A program made the translations under genes and the position numbers. From assembly GCF_020829665.1 (NCBI RefSeq), contig NZ_JAIVFT010000001.1, positions 310,001 through 374,000 of the forward strand: 64,000 nt of DNA, given 5' to 3'. Source of the DNA: Nostoc sp. CHAB 5824. Its GTDB lineage: Bacteria; Cyanobacteriota; Cyanobacteriia; Cyanobacteriales; Nostocaceae. Below, piece by piece: positions 9,777-20,200 of this stretch (positions are counted from its first letter, which is position 1; each line of letters starts with the position of its first letter). Below the pieces are notes generated by a model. It was not told the DNA's origin, did not search any database, and saw only the letters and a list, made by a program, of their open reading frames with translations.

Positions 9777-9903
9777 AAGAGCGTTAGGCAATCAGGAAAA
9801 GGGAGTAAGACTTTTACTTATGCTCAATGATTAACGGCTTGTACTAGACAGCAATAACTATTATGAGTGCGTAAATTGCTCATTTGAAAAAGCAAAAAGG
9901 CAA

Positions 9904-10026
9904 ATTGAGAAAGCAATCTGCCTTTTTACGTGCGGAATACACCGAAATGAGAAAGCATTCAAGCATTTGAGAAAGCAATATGCCTTTTTGCTTGCTGAAT
10001 CTACCGAAATGAGAAAGCATTTAAGC
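9904..10026. repeat. two ~61 bp direct tandem repeats
   Basis: Two adjacent units of about 61 bp share GAGAAAGCAAT.TGCCTTTTT and ACCGAAATGAGAAAGCATT. Partial units flank them. The reverse strand is open across the array (9861-10055) only because of the repeat, and I do not regard it as a gene. The rest of the gap 9777-10204 shows nothing else recognisable. Confidence 0.7.
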
Positions 10027-10204
10027 ATTTTGCTTATTGAATTTGACTTGAGCAAAATAGAATAAAAGCATTACGAAAAACTGTTGTTAAGGATTCAGCT
10101 TGGGAAACCGCAAGGGCGGGGTGGGGTTATTGGTTGGTGTTCGCATAACTACTTATGCGAACCTGATATTATTAAATTAATAATTTTGGAACTTTAAGTG
10201 TTTT

Positions 10205-11203
10205 TTATATTGATTCTTCTTTAAGTTCCTCAAGTAATTGAATTACATGATGCTCAAAACCTTTATTTCGCTCTTGAACTAATTCAATCAAAGGTTTATC
10301 AAAAAGGTTAATGATATACTTACCTAATTGAATACCTAGAGGTTTTAAATGTCCACCTTCCAAGGTATTAATAAATTTTTTTGGTGGTTTTTTCAAGGTT
10401 TTAGTAAACCATTCACAAGTTAATTTAGCAATTTTATCAGATTTAAAACAAACTAAACCCATGATATTAAATAGTTCACTATCCTTGATTAAATTCTTAG
10501 TTTCTTCAGGGGTTGGTTTCACACCCCAACCAAGATTATCGATGATATCCGCTAAAGAACGAGGACGAATTGCACTGGCTGTATCGCTAATATCAGGTGC
10601 TAATAAGATAGAAACCTGTCCTTTAATAAAGACACTGTTAATTTTGATTTTTCGACCTACATAAGTGTAAATTAGTTTCTGGTCTTCTATAATTTTTTGT
10701 TGAAGCTCGTCAAATAGAATGTTAATGTCTGCAATGACGCTTTCTATATGTGACTCATCCGAAGTATAAGATAGCAGATTACGAATAAACTTTTCCCTAT
10801 CTTGAGCCTCTGGAGGCAAAGCAGTAAATCCTTCTAATAGAGAGATATATTTACAGCCAAGGCTATGTCCAATCCAAGAAAAGTTTTTATCATTTAGATA
10901 GGCTTCATAATCATATCCTTTAACACTTGCCATCCTCACAAGCTCTGGCAGAATTTCATACTGCTCTCTCATGAGGAAACCAGCTTCTACATAATGGTTA
11001 AAACTAAAATTGAAAGGCAGAAGAATAATTGTATACCCCTGCTCAAATAGGCATTGAAGAAGATAGCGATAAAAAAGCATGGGACCAAATGTACCAAAGA
11101 AAGCCCCTGCAATAAATTGAATTACTCCTTTAGGCTGTGGATGCAGAGCAACCCAACTGTGAGAAACGGGTTTAAATCTCAGTTTTAAATTTGCATTTAC
11201 CAT
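10205..11203 (-). CDS. DUF1350 family protein, alpha/beta-hydrolase-like
   Basis: A 332-residue soluble protein. It opens with SWVALHPQPKGVIQFIAGAFFGTFGPMLFYRYLL (quoted in part: PKGVIQFIAGAFFG), typical of the DUF1350 family of cyanobacteria and plastids. Ser114 in WIGHSLGCKYI looks like a nucleophile elbow (GxSxG), suggesting an alpha/beta-hydrolase fold, though the activity of the family is unknown. The middle (residues ~120-230) is charged and helical, as expected for a lid insertion. It starts at ATG 11203 and stands alone; no operon partner is seen. Confidence 0.8.
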   Translation of the reverse strand: MVNANLKLRFKPVSHSWVALHPQPKGVIQFIAGAFFGTFGPMLFYRYLLQCLFEQGYTIILLPFNFSFNHYVEAGFLMREQYEILPELVRMASVKGYDYEAYLNDKNFSWIGHSLGCKYISLLEGFTALPPEAQDREKFIRNLLSYTSDESHIESVIADINILFDELQQKIIEDQKLIYTYVGRKIKINSVFIKGQVSILLAPDISDTASAIRPRSLADIIDNLGWGVKPTPEETKNLIKDSELFNIMGLVCFKSDKIAKLTCEWFTKTLKKPPKKFINTLEGGHLKPLGIQLGKYIINLFDKPLIELVQERNKGFEHHVIQLLEELKEESI

Positions 11204-11310
11204 AACTTAGCAATGAGTGCATCTCATTTTGGTAGGTGTATAGTTAACCTCCAAACTGAAGTTGCTGCTTTTCGGATTCTTTAAAAGATGTTTTTGCAAA
11301 ACTGTCATTC

Positions 11311-11409
11311 AAAATTGTGGTAGAAAAACATGATGGAGCGATCGCAGTTAACTCAACCTCAGGCGAAGGGACTGAGTTTGTGATTACCTTGACAGTCAAA
11401 GTTAATTAG
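11311..11409 (+). pseudogene. sensor histidine kinase C-terminal relic
   Basis: The 33-codon frame reads KIVVEKHDGAIAV, then NSTSGEGTEFVITLTVKVN and stop. This is the end of a HATPase_c domain (usual form: IVEKHGG.I.V.S..G.GT.F.I.LP). The segment just upstream (LSF) is a degraded form of the usual GLGLSIS, and no kinase body precedes it. It is a decayed gene tail. The remaining gap (11204-11310 and 11410-11829) has no other recognisable coding remnant; frames over 11477-11795 on both strands are not convincing. Confidence 0.7.
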
Positions 11410-11829
11410 CGAATAGTCTGTTATTTTCTTGTTTCCATCTACACCACTTCTTACCCACTTTGTCAATGTGTAAATCCTAGCACTGTGAGTTTGATTGGCT
11501 ACGGTTTTGGCAGCATTTTGAAGATATCCGCACAAGTCCAGTGGACTTTCGCCGCTTCAGTTTAGCTATTGGAGTTTTTTGTAACATCAACTTTATCAGT
11601 AAATCAAGACCAGTTAGGCATTGCAAGCAGCGATTTGTGTGTAATAAAGCTTGTACAATTGTCAAGGCGGTTTTTCCTGCCAGAATACTTCTCAGGCGTA
11701 AGATTTATCGACAGCAAAATTTTTCTACTTTGTGTTTTTCCATACTTTATTTGTGGCAAAAATGCCCCAATTTAGACGCTTATATCTTGCAATAGATAAC
11801 TTTTACCCTTATGACTGGAGAGCAAAATC

Positions 11830-12471
11830 TTGGGAATAGAATTACGCAGTTTCGTATTTCTCGACAGCCTGCAACCTCAACATGCAGCATATATGGGAAC
11901 AGTAGCCCAAGGCTTCTTACCATTACCAGGGGATACATCACTGTGGATTGAAATCTCTCCTGGTATCGAAATTAATAAAATTACAGATGTAGCCCTCAAA
12001 GCTGCCTCTGTTCGTCCGGGAGTACAGGTAGTTGAACGACTGTACGGACTATTAGAAGTTCATTCTAGTTCCCAAGGTGAAACGCGAGCTGCTGGCCAAG
12101 CAATTTTGGCTGCATTGGGAGTCCGAAGAGAGGAATGTCTTAAACCGCGTGTTGTTTCTAGCCAAATTATCCGCAACATCGATGCTTACCAAACACAACT
12201 TATTAATCGCACGCGACGAGGACAGCTACTACTAGCAGGGCAAACGTTGTATGTATTAGAAGTGGAACCTGCTGCTTACGCTGCACTGGCTGCGAATGAA
12301 GCTGAGAAAGCGGCATCGATTAACATCCTTGAGGTTCAAGCTGTAGGTAGCTTTGGAAGGCTTTACTTAGGTGGACATGAAAGAGATATTCTAGCAGGTG
12401 CGGCGGGAGCATTAACGGCAATTGAAAGTGTAGCTGGTCGGGCAAATCCTCTGGGTATGCGTCAGGAATAA
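11830..12471 (+). CDS. ccmP: carboxysome shell protein CcmP (tandem BMC domains)
   Basis: 213 residues forming two bacterial-microcompartment domains, roughly residues 1-105 and 106-205. This is the size and architecture of CcmP, which in characterised cyanobacteria forms stacked pseudohexameric trimers in the beta-carboxysome facet with a large gated pore, thought to pass bigger metabolites such as 3-phosphoglycerate or RuBP. Characteristic stretches: [52 protein letters not shown] and SFGRLYLGG. The start is TTG at 11830, nine bases after GGAG, which fits the family N-terminus MGIELRS. It lies away from any ccmKLMN genes in view, as ccmP usually does. A pentapeptide protein follows 10 bp later. 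Confidence 0.9.
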   Translation: MGIELRSFVFLDSLQPQHAAYMGTVAQGFLPLPGDTSLWIEISPGIEINKITDVALKAASVRPGVQVVERLYGLLEVHSSSQGETRAAGQAILAALGVRREECLKPRVVSSQIIRNIDAYQTQLINRTRRGQLLLAGQTLYVLEVEPAAYAALAANEAEKAASINILEVQAVGSFGRLYLGGHERDILAGAAGALTAIESVAGRANPLGMRQE

Positions 12472-12481
12472 AGGAGAGAAA

Positions 12482-13288
12482 ATGGCAAATCGAGAGCATC
12501 TAGCTTTACTGAAAGCAGGTGCAGTTACATGGATTGAGTGGAGAAAGAAAAATCCTCAGATTGAACCAGACCTCAGCGCCGCAAACCTGCAAGGGGATAA
12601 CCTCAGAGGCGCAAACCTCCAGGGGGTAAATTTGAGAAAGGTGGATTTGGGAAATGCTTTACTGGTACGAGCAAACCTCAGTGGTGCTGACCTCAGTAGT
12701 GCCAACCTCTACAAAGCTTTCCTCGTTGAAGCTAACCTGAGTGATGCTAACTTCAGTGTTGCTAACTTGAGTGGTACTATACTTACGCAAGCAGATTTAA
12801 GTCACGCTAATTTGATTGGTGCTGACTTAAGTGAGGCGAATCTTAGAGGCGCTGCGATCGCTCATGCTAATCTAATTGGAACTGACTTAAGAGGCGCTAA
12901 CTTGAGAGATGCCGATTTAGGCGCAGCGAAGCTAATACGGACTAATCTCTCTTTTGCCAACCTCATCGAAGCTAACTTGATTGCGGCTGACCTCAGCGAG
13001 GCAAGTTTGTACGAAGCAGAAGTGTTGGGGGCTTATCTTTACAAAGCTGAACTTTACAAAGCTAATTTAAACAAGGCTCACCTCAGTGGTGCTTACCTGT
13101 TACGAGCTAACCTAAGTGAAGCTGATTTGAGTCAAGCTGACTTGAGTTGGACTAACCTTAGAAGCGCGAATTTGGCAGGCGCAAATCTCAGAGGAGCTAA
13201 CCTCAGAGGAGCCGACCTTAGGGGAGCTAACCTCAACGGTGTAAATCTTCAGGAGGCAATTATGCCTGACGCTTCAAGGCACGATTAA
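12482..13288 (+). CDS. pentapeptide repeat protein downstream of ccmP
   Basis: 268 residues. After a ~30-residue head (MANREHLALLKAGAVTWIEW...), the rest is continuous A(N/D)LxX pentapeptide repeats, predicted to form a right-handed quadrilateral beta-helix. The function of such proteins is mostly unknown; some mimic DNA or bind proteins. Unlike the array at 44960-45454, the codons and repeat residues are diversified, so this is an old and stable array. It follows ccmP by 10 bp with a strong AAGGAGAG site, so the two are very likely one transcript. A structural or regulatory link with the carboxysome shell is possible but inferred only from position. Confidence 0.85.
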   Translation: MANREHLALLKAGAVTWIEWRKKNPQIEPDLSAANLQGDNLRGANLQGVNLRKVDLGNALLVRANLSGADLSSANLYKAFLVEANLSDANFSVANLSGTILTQADLSHANLIGADLSEANLRGAAIAHANLIGTDLRGANLRDADLGAAKLIRTNLSFANLIEANLIAADLSEASLYEAEVLGAYLYKAELYKANLNKAHLSGAYLLRANLSEADLSQADLSWTNLRSANLAGANLRGANLRGADLRGANLNGVNLQEAIMPDASRHD

Positions 13289-13399
13289 TTAAAAAAAATC
13301 CCGGTATCCAGCTCGTCAATAAGCTTACCAACTCACAAGAGTTTAACTCTTAACTAGATGTAGCTAAAAGCCCTACCCACCAGGTTCAGGTATGACTCC

Positions 13400-13459
13400 T
13401 TACCTGCCTACACTGAGTAAGCTCGATTCTTCACAGAGTGAGTTCTGTCTTGATTGGTT
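13400..13459 (-). pseudogene. TnpB (IS605/IS607-type RNA-guided nuclease) C-terminal relic
   Basis: On the minus strand 19 codons read NQSRQNSLCEESSLLSVGR and stop. I recognise this as a TnpB C-terminal tail from cyanobacterial IS605-group elements. Beyond the stop (13337-13399) the sequence has the look of such an element's right end, including a small hairpin AGGTATGACTCCTTACCT at 13388-13405. No RuvC-like catalytic core remains upstream, and the frame is lost within ~30 bp. It is therefore a dead fragment. Confidence 0.6.
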
Positions 13460-13537
13460 GAGGTTAAGTAATCTTGTGCCTTAGTCAACTGCGATCGCAC
13501 CCATCCCTGCACCGCAGCGCGATCGCGGATCAGCCTA

Positions 13538-13747
13538 TGGCAGTACGTCCTAAGCGGTGTAGAAACTGAAAGGCTACCAGAGAACGAACTGACTAAAGAA
13601 TTGATTTACCACCGCGACTCACTTAAAGCTAACGTCAGCGTTCAGGGTGAAAAATTGCTAGGTGGCAAGCACATCCAGCGAAAGCTGATGAGTAAAGTAG
13701 TAAACCTGCTATTCCAGCAATTGTGTAAAATAATTCCTCTGACCTGA
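13538..13747 (+). other. start-less open frame, possible gene remnant
   Basis: A frame runs WQYVLSGVETERLPENELTK, continues through IYHRDSLKANVSVQGEKLL and ends ...NLLFQQLCKIIPLT before a stop at 13745. It has protein-like composition but no ATG, GTG or TTG near its left end. I do not recognise the family. It may be the tail of a gene destroyed by the transposon activity seen at 13337-13459. Confidence 0.3.
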
Positions 13748-13862
13748 TGTTATCAAGCCCTTCAAAAGTTCAAGGGTTTTGAAACCTAAAGTTTCAGTTA
13801 CCCTGAATTACGGAAATGCTGCCTGCGGTTCTTGCTAGCCTACACGCCAATTAATTTTGTTC

Positions 13863-13982
13863 TAAGCTATTACGCTTTTAAATTACACAGTCACTTCCTA
13901 AGTTCGTTGACTGCTGACGGTTAACTGTCAACTGTCAACAGCCAACACAAAAAGATGTATAAGTTAAATGCGCGACAGCTTA
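13863..13982. repeat. MITE-like element, family A copy
   Basis: A 120-bp element starting TAAGCTATTACGC and ending GCGCGACAGCTTA, which are imperfect terminal inverted repeats. Its inside contains GTTAACTGTCAACTGTCAAC heptamer-like repeats. It is very similar, in the opposite orientation, to 50122-50248. Between it and dnaK (13983-14354) I see no gene; that stretch must hold the dnaK promoter, but no CIRCE-like operator is apparent. Confidence 0.8.
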
Positions 13983-14354
13983 TCCTCAGTGTTTCTGTGA
14001 TTTATTACCTCTAAAGACGGCAAACACCACTCTACTGTTACGGTTCACCCTAATTACTGAAAGTATTAATTCTCATACATTAGACAAAGTGAAGGCAAAT
14101 CAATCCATGAAATAACTAAAAAAACTATTTAGTTAGTTTAACCGTCCTAAGCAAGGTTCGGGAAACCACCCTTCATGGACTGGCTAACACTAAGCTTCAG
14201 TATATATATCAGCATATCTGGAGTTTTAACCCCAGAAAAGCCAAAACAAAGGTATTCATGCTGAACTGGCTGATTTATTGACCCTATTGGTTCAAAATTT
14301 AGTCCTTTATATTCTCATTCATTCATTTGTAGTTATACGGAGCCAGCACCTAAA

Positions 14355-16256
14355 ATGGCAAAAGTAGTTGGAATTGACTTAGGAACAACGAACTCCTGCG
14401 TGGCAGTGATGGAAGGTGGTAAACCCACAGTAATTGCTAATGCTGAAGGTTTTCGGACAACGCCATCAGTAGTCGCATTTGCAAAAAATGGCGACAACTT
14501 GGTTGGGCAAATCGCTAAACGCCAAGCGGTGATGAACCCCGAAAATACGTTTTACTCAGTCAAACGCTTTATCGGACGCCGCTACGATGAAGTTGGTAAC
14601 GAAGCTACGGAAGTTTCTTACAAAGTCCTCAGCAGCAACGGCAATGTCAAATTAGATTGTCCTATAGCTGGTAAACCGTTTGCTCCTGAAGAAATTTCTG
14701 CAAAAGTTCTTCGCAAACTAGTTGAAGATGCCAGCAAATATCTGGGTGAAACCGTCACCCAAGCTGTAATCACCGTTCCTGCATACTTCAACGACTCGCA
14801 ACGCCAAGCGACAAAAGACGCTGGTAAAATTGCCGGGATTGAAGTTCTACGGATTATCAACGAGCCTACAGCCGCTTCTTTGGCTTATGGATTTGACAAG
14901 AAGAGTAACGAAACCATCCTCGTATTTGACCTTGGTGGTGGTACCTTCGACGTATCCGTGCTGGAAGTAGGAGATGGAGTTTTTGAAGTACTAGCCACAT
15001 CTGGTGATACCCACCTTGGTGGTGACGATTTCGATAAAAAAATAGTTGACTTCTTAGCTGAGAAGTTCAAGAAAGCCGAAGGCATTGAGCTACGCAAAGA
15101 CAAGCAAGCTTTACAACGTCTGACTGAAGCCGCAGAAAAAGCCAAAATTGAGCTTTCTAGCGTCACCCAAGCAGAAATCAACTTGCCATTTATCACTGCT
15201 ACCCAGGATGGGCCCAAGCACCTGGATACAACCCTGACTCGCGCTCAGTTTGAAGAACTTTGCTCTGACTTAATCGACCGTTGCCGTATTCCTGTGGAAA
15301 ACGCGCTTCGGGATGCCAAGTTAAACAAGGGCGATATTGATGAAGTGGTGTTAGTTGGTGGTTCTACCCGCATTCCCGCTGTGCAACAGGTTGTGAAGCA
15401 GGTATTGGGTAAAGACCCCAATCAAAGCGTTAACCCCGATGAAGTCGTAGCAGTTGGTGCAGCCATTCAAGCCGGGGTACTGGCTGGTGATGTAACTGGC
15501 ATCTTGCTATTAGACGTGACACCGTTATCTTTGGGTGTAGAAACATTGGGCGGTGTGATGACCAAAATTATCCCTCGCAACACTACAATTCCCACCAAGA
15601 AATCGGAAGTCTTCTCCACTGCTGTGGATGGACAAACCAACGTAGAAATTCACGTCCTCCAAGGTGAACGCGAATTCTCTAACGATAACAAGAGCTTGGG
15701 AACCTTCCGTCTGGATGGTATTCCTCCTGCACCACGCGGCGTTCCTCAAATTGAAGTGGTGTTCGATATTGACGCTAACGGTATCCTTAACGTCACCGCT
15801 AAGGACAAAGGTACTGGTAAAGAACAATCCATCAGCATAACCGGCGCTTCCACCCTGGATAAAAATGATGTTGACCGGATGGTTAGAGAAGCTGAACAAA
15901 ACGCTTCATCTGACAAAGAACGGCGTGAAAAGATTGAACGCAAGAATCAAGCTGACTCTTTGGCATACCAAGCTGAGAAGCAGTTACAAGAATTGGGCGA
16001 TAAAGTTCCCGATGCTGACAAGACTAAAGTCGAAGGTTTGGTGAAAGAACTGCGGGAAGCAGTTGCTAAAGAAGACGATGAGCAAATCAAAAAGCTCACC
16101 CCAGAATTGCAACAAGCGCTATTTGCTGTTGGTAGCAATATTTATCAACAAGCTGGTGGCGGTGCTACACCTGGTGCTGAACCCCAAGATGGTGGTTCCA
16201 CATCTAGTGGTAGTGGGGATGATGTAATTGACGCTGATTTTACAGAGAGCAAATAA
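14355..16256 (+). CDS. dnaK: molecular chaperone DnaK (Hsp70)
   Basis: 633 residues, a full-length Hsp70. The N-terminal ATPase domain starts [19 protein letters not shown] (residues 4-22) and contains the phosphate-2 motif [15 protein letters not shown] near 196 and the adenosine motif [14 protein letters not shown]. The interdomain linker and substrate-binding domain follow ([17 protein letters not shown]). The helical lid ends in a Gly/Ser-rich tail with the terminal motif [10 protein letters not shown]. It folds and protects cytoplasmic proteins with DnaJ and GrpE, which are not adjacent here. The ending and length fit the DnaK2-type main cyanobacterial chaperone, but the paralogue assignment is an inference. 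GGAG lies 12 bases before the ATG. A clear terminator follows. Confidence 0.96.
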   Translation: MAKVVGIDLGTTNSCVAVMEGGKPTVIANAEGFRTTPSVVAFAKNGDNLVGQIAKRQAVMNPENTFYSVKRFIGRRYDEVGNEATEVSYKVLSSNGNVKLDCPIAGKPFAPEEISAKVLRKLVEDASKYLGETVTQAVITVPAYFNDSQRQATKDAGKIAGIEVLRIINEPTAASLAYGFDKKSNETILVFDLGGGTFDVSVLEVGDGVFEVLATSGDTHLGGDDFDKKIVDFLAEKFKKAEGIELRKDKQALQRLTEAAEKAKIELSSVTQAEINLPFITATQDGPKHLDTTLTRAQFEELCSDLIDRCRIPVENALRDAKLNKGDIDEVVLVGGSTRIPAVQQVVKQVLGKDPNQSVNPDEVVAVGAAIQAGVLAGDVTGILLLDVTPLSLGVETLGGVMTKIIPRNTTIPTKKSEVFSTAVDGQTNVEIHVLQGEREFSNDNKSLGTFRLDGIPPAPRGVPQIEVVFDIDANGILNVTAKDKGTGKEQSISITGASTLDKNDVDRMVREAEQNASSDKERREKIERKNQADSLAYQAEKQLQELGDKVPDADKTKVEGLVKELREAVAKEDDEQIKKLTPELQQALFAVGSNIYQQAGGGATPGAEPQDGGSTSSGSGDDVIDADFTESK

Positions 16257-16302
16257 TTCCCCGACTTCTTTTGGGAAGATTATTTAGTCCCACTTCATAT
16301 CA

Positions 16303-16338
16303 CCCACTCAGGCAAATCCCTGAGTGGGGATTTTTTTT
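16303..16338 (+). terminator. rho-independent terminator of dnaK
   Basis: Perfect 10-bp stem CCCACTCAGG / CCTGAGTGGG with a 6-base loop, followed by GA and a run of eight T. It lies 47 bases after the dnaK stop. Confidence 0.9.
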
Positions 16339-16436
16339 TAGGAGTTATGAGTTATTAGTAAAAGTAATATTGCTAACTCTTGATTTTAATTCTTAACTTT
16401 ATTCTTAACTCCTGACTATTAACTCTTAACTCTCTT

Positions 16437-17072
16437 ATGTCATATCCACAAGCACCTTGGACACTTCAAGGCTACGCTATTCAAACTCTGCATTTGGTAA
16501 ATATTGACCAAGTGCGCCCTTTAATTCCCTTAGAGTTAGAAATTATTTCTGTATGGCCTGGTAAAACTCTCGCTAGCGTGTATCTATCTAATTACGGGTC
16601 AGGCTCGGTACTGGAGTACAGTGAGTTAATTGTTGCCCCAGCTGTGGTTAATTACCAAAGCAAAATCGGTGGCTGGGTTTCCCATATTTATGTAAATAAT
16701 GCTGATTCGGTGGCTGGTGGTCGAGAAATTTGGGGACTACCAAAAGAATTAGCTAAGTTTACCTGGGAACAAGGAAAGTTTGTTACTGTGCATCAGGAAA
16801 ACCGGAAGCTGTGTAGTCTTAACTATAATCAACAAAGCTTGGCATGGAGACAGTGGTTAACTGCTTCTGCTTTTGGCACCAAGGGTGGTGATTTGCTGAT
16901 ATTCCCTGCTGAACTTGAGTCTGTGTTGGGTTTGATTAGTTCTAAGTTAGAAATCCCTGGTGAAAGTCCTTTTTCTGGAATAGGTTTAGGTCAGCCTTGG
17001 TTAACTGTGCGTTGTGAGCAGATGAGTTTGCGGATTGATGCGCCAAAAGTTGTAGGACAGATGGCTATCTAG
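16437..17072 (+). CDS. acetoacetate decarboxylase-like family protein
   Basis: 211 residues. The sequence PWTLQGYAIQTLHLVNIDQVRPLIPLELEI (in part: QTLHLVNIDQVRPLIP), the central YSELIVAPAVV and SHIYVNN, and the signature GGREIWGLPKELAKFTW match the acetoacetate-decarboxylase superfamily. In true decarboxylases a lysine pair forms the Schiff base. Here the lysine of GLPKELAKF corresponds to the conserved post-GREIWG lysine, but I cannot confirm the full catalytic set. In cyanobacteria the substrate is unknown. No signal peptide. The upstream ~95 bp contains TTAACTC/TTAACTT heptamer-type repeats. Confidence 0.75.
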   Translation: MSYPQAPWTLQGYAIQTLHLVNIDQVRPLIPLELEIISVWPGKTLASVYLSNYGSGSVLEYSELIVAPAVVNYQSKIGGWVSHIYVNNADSVAGGREIWGLPKELAKFTWEQGKFVTVHQENRKLCSLNYNQQSLAWRQWLTASAFGTKGGDLLIFPAELESVLGLISSKLEIPGESPFSGIGLGQPWLTVRCEQMSLRIDAPKVVGQMAI

Positions 17073-17224
17073 TCCACTGTGGCAGAAGTTTGCCTACTTT
17101 TGTTATTTGGAAGTTCCTAAATAAGAAAAAAGTCAGAAAAAACTTTCTACCCAAACCCAAAAGCTTGATATATCGAGGTTTGGGATAGGTACAACAGCGC
17201 AAGAAGAGTGCGCTCAGTTGTGCA

Positions 17225-20200
17225 TCAATTCACTTTTAACGCCCCCAAAGCTTTTAAAGTTCCTACCTCTGCTTCAGTCAACCCCATGACTTCAGTAATA
17301 ATCATGCCTTCATACGGGCGGACTGGTCTGAAAGTTTGCCGACATTGCCCTGTAGTAATATCCCAACAGTTGATTGTTTCATCCCAGCTACCACTGAGAA
17401 GAGTTTGATCGTCGTGGCTCAGATTAAGCGACCATACCCAATTGAGATGATTCTGTAGTGTAGCAAGGCAGTCTCCAGTAACTACATTCCAAATTTTGAT
17501 AGTACGATCGCTACTACTGCTAATCATGCGATCGCCATCATCGGTGAATAAAATACAGAGTACCTGGCTAGTATGTCCAGAGAATGTACGCAGACAAACC
17601 CCTGTGTGGATGTCCCATAGCCGCACCAAGGAGTCATCACCACCAGTAGCAACGTATTGATTATCTGAACTCACTGCAACTGCCCAAACACGGTTTGAGT
17701 CTGCCTCCCAACTATGAAGACAAGTTCCTGTTTCAATATCCCAGCATTTAGCTATCTTTTCATAGCCACTGCTGAAGAGAGTCTTTCCGTCAGGACTCCA
17801 TGCGATCGCTAACACAGAACCAGGATGCCCCTGCAATGTTTGCAAACATTCACCAGAAGGCACATCCCATATCTTGATTGTATGGTCGTAGCTGCCACTA
17901 GCAAGGAAGTTACTGTCTGGACTAAAAGCAATTGCCCAGACCCAACTACCGTGACCATGCAAGGTTTTTAGGCATTGCCCTGTATGCGGACTCCAAAGTT
18001 TAATAGTGCGATCTGCGCTGGCGCTGGCGAGAAACTCTCCGTTGGCACTGAAGGCGACAGAGAAAATACGATTTTTGTGTCCATGTAGTACACGAAAAGG
18101 CTGGAGGTCAGCCTTTAAGCGTTGCGGGACATTGAGATTTACATCCCAGAGTTTAATTGTCTGGTCTTCATGTCCACTGGCAAGTAAGTTTTGCTGCCAA
18201 CTGTGGGCGATTCCATAAACAGCATTGCTGTGTCCTTGCAAGCTTTTAGTACACTTTCCAGTTTGAAGTTCCCAGACTCTAGCCGCGTGGTCATCTCCAC
18301 CACTAGCAATTAAGTGTCCTTGAGGATGGAAAGCAATTGACCAAATCCGATTTGTATGCTTTTCAAGCGTATCCAGACATTTCCCAGTGTCTATGTCCCA
18401 AATCTTCACGGTTTGGTCATAGCTGCCACTTACCAGTTGTTCACCCTTGGGGCTGAATGCTACTGAGGTCACGACTCCTGCGTGTCCCTGCAAGGTCATC
18501 AAACACACCTTACTATGTAAATCCCACAGTTTCACAGTTTGATCAAAACTGCCACTTGCTAATATTTGCCCTTCTGGACTCCATGCGATCGCTTTTACCC
18601 AGTGCTGATGCCCTTCTAGGGTTTGCATACAGCATCCAGTTTCTAAATCCCACAGCTTGATTGTGTTATCTTCACCAGCCGTTGCTAAGATTTCACCTGC
18701 GGGATGAAAAGCTACACTCCACACACAAGCATTATGTCCTTGGAGAGTTTGCACACATTCTCCTGTGGCTAGATGCCAGACTTTAACTGTGTGGTCATAG
18801 CTAGTACTAGCAAGGAGTTGACCGTCAGGATTAAAGGCGATCGCTGTGACAATGCTAGTGTGTCCATACAGCGTTTTGAGACATTCTCCTGTGGTAGTGT
18901 CCCAAAGTTTAATTGTATGATCTTGACCACAACTAGCTAAAACTGGATACACAGGGCTAAAAGCAATATTCCAAACCCAACTGTTATGTTCTTTACAGCT
19001 AAAAAGTTGTTTACTATTGCTAATATCCCAAACATGAATTTCACCATTTGTATCACTGGTTGCAAGGCAGCGGCCATCTGGACTAAAGGCGACGCTAGTA
19101 ATGCCGCCAAAGGTTGCAGCAAAAACACATTCTCGAAACGTTGTTTGGGTAAAGTTGACCCGATGTAAGTTGAGCAAGCGTAAATCGCAGTTACGGATGG
19201 TGAGACACGAAAAGTCATAGCCAGTTAAATCGGTTTCTAATTGTGCCAGTAAATTCAGCAGATTACCGCCACCATATCCAACTGGATCTATAACTTCATT
19301 TTGGAGCTTTATAACTAGTCTGCCAAGTTTATACTCAAGCTGATGAACAGAGCCAAGAATTATTTGTAGTTGATTTAAAACAGGCCGCACAATCAGATGA
19401 ATTTGACTATCGCGGATGTAGTCTTTTGCCTGAGCTTGCATCAAAGCATGAGTTAGCAGATATTGTGGTGATTCTGTGACTATTTCCTGGCAGACTTTTT
19501 CAATCAAGCAGCCTGTCACGTATTCCATGACGACAGGTTGCTGTGTGAATCCTCCAGTATTGCTTTCTATTAAACTACACCAGCGTAAAGATTCTAGTAC
19601 TGACATTAACTTAGGCTTAGGCAATGCCAATGTAAAGGCTGTTTGCAATTCTGTCACGGAAACCTTCTCCCGATTAATTGCCAGCCAATACATCACTTGC
19701 TGCTCTAAGGTAGAGAGTCTTTGGAATTGCTGCTCTAGGAGATTGCCAATGCCCTTAAATACGGTTGTGCCTTCGGCAAAGAAGTTGGCGATGTTGCCTT
19801 CATATAAGTCCCGAATGGAAGTGGCGGCAATTTTCAAAGCTAATGGATTACCACGGTAACACTCAACTAGTTGCCGGGTTTCGTCTTCGGAGCCTGATAG
19901 CCCTTTAAGTGTCAGAATTGTTTGTCCTGCTGCAACTTCTAATCCTGATAAAGCAAGGGTACGAACTGGCAAACCATCACCTTCCAAAGCGGCGACTTCA
20001 GTAGGTTTTTCCCGGCTAGTGAGCAGGACACAGCTTTGATGCCCAGTTTCTCCCAATCGCCACAAAAATTCACCGTAAAGTTTGTAGCCCTCACGGTAAC
20101 AGCCTGTCCCTTTACCTTGCTGCAATAATGTGTCGAAATTATCCAGAATCAGGAAGCATCGAAATTTGCGGAGGTACTCGATTAAACAAGTAATTTGCTC

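Noticed and set aside
9861..10055. 64-residue minus-strand frame
   Set aside because: It is a translation of the 61-bp tandem repeat with low-complexity, Cys/Phe-rich content.
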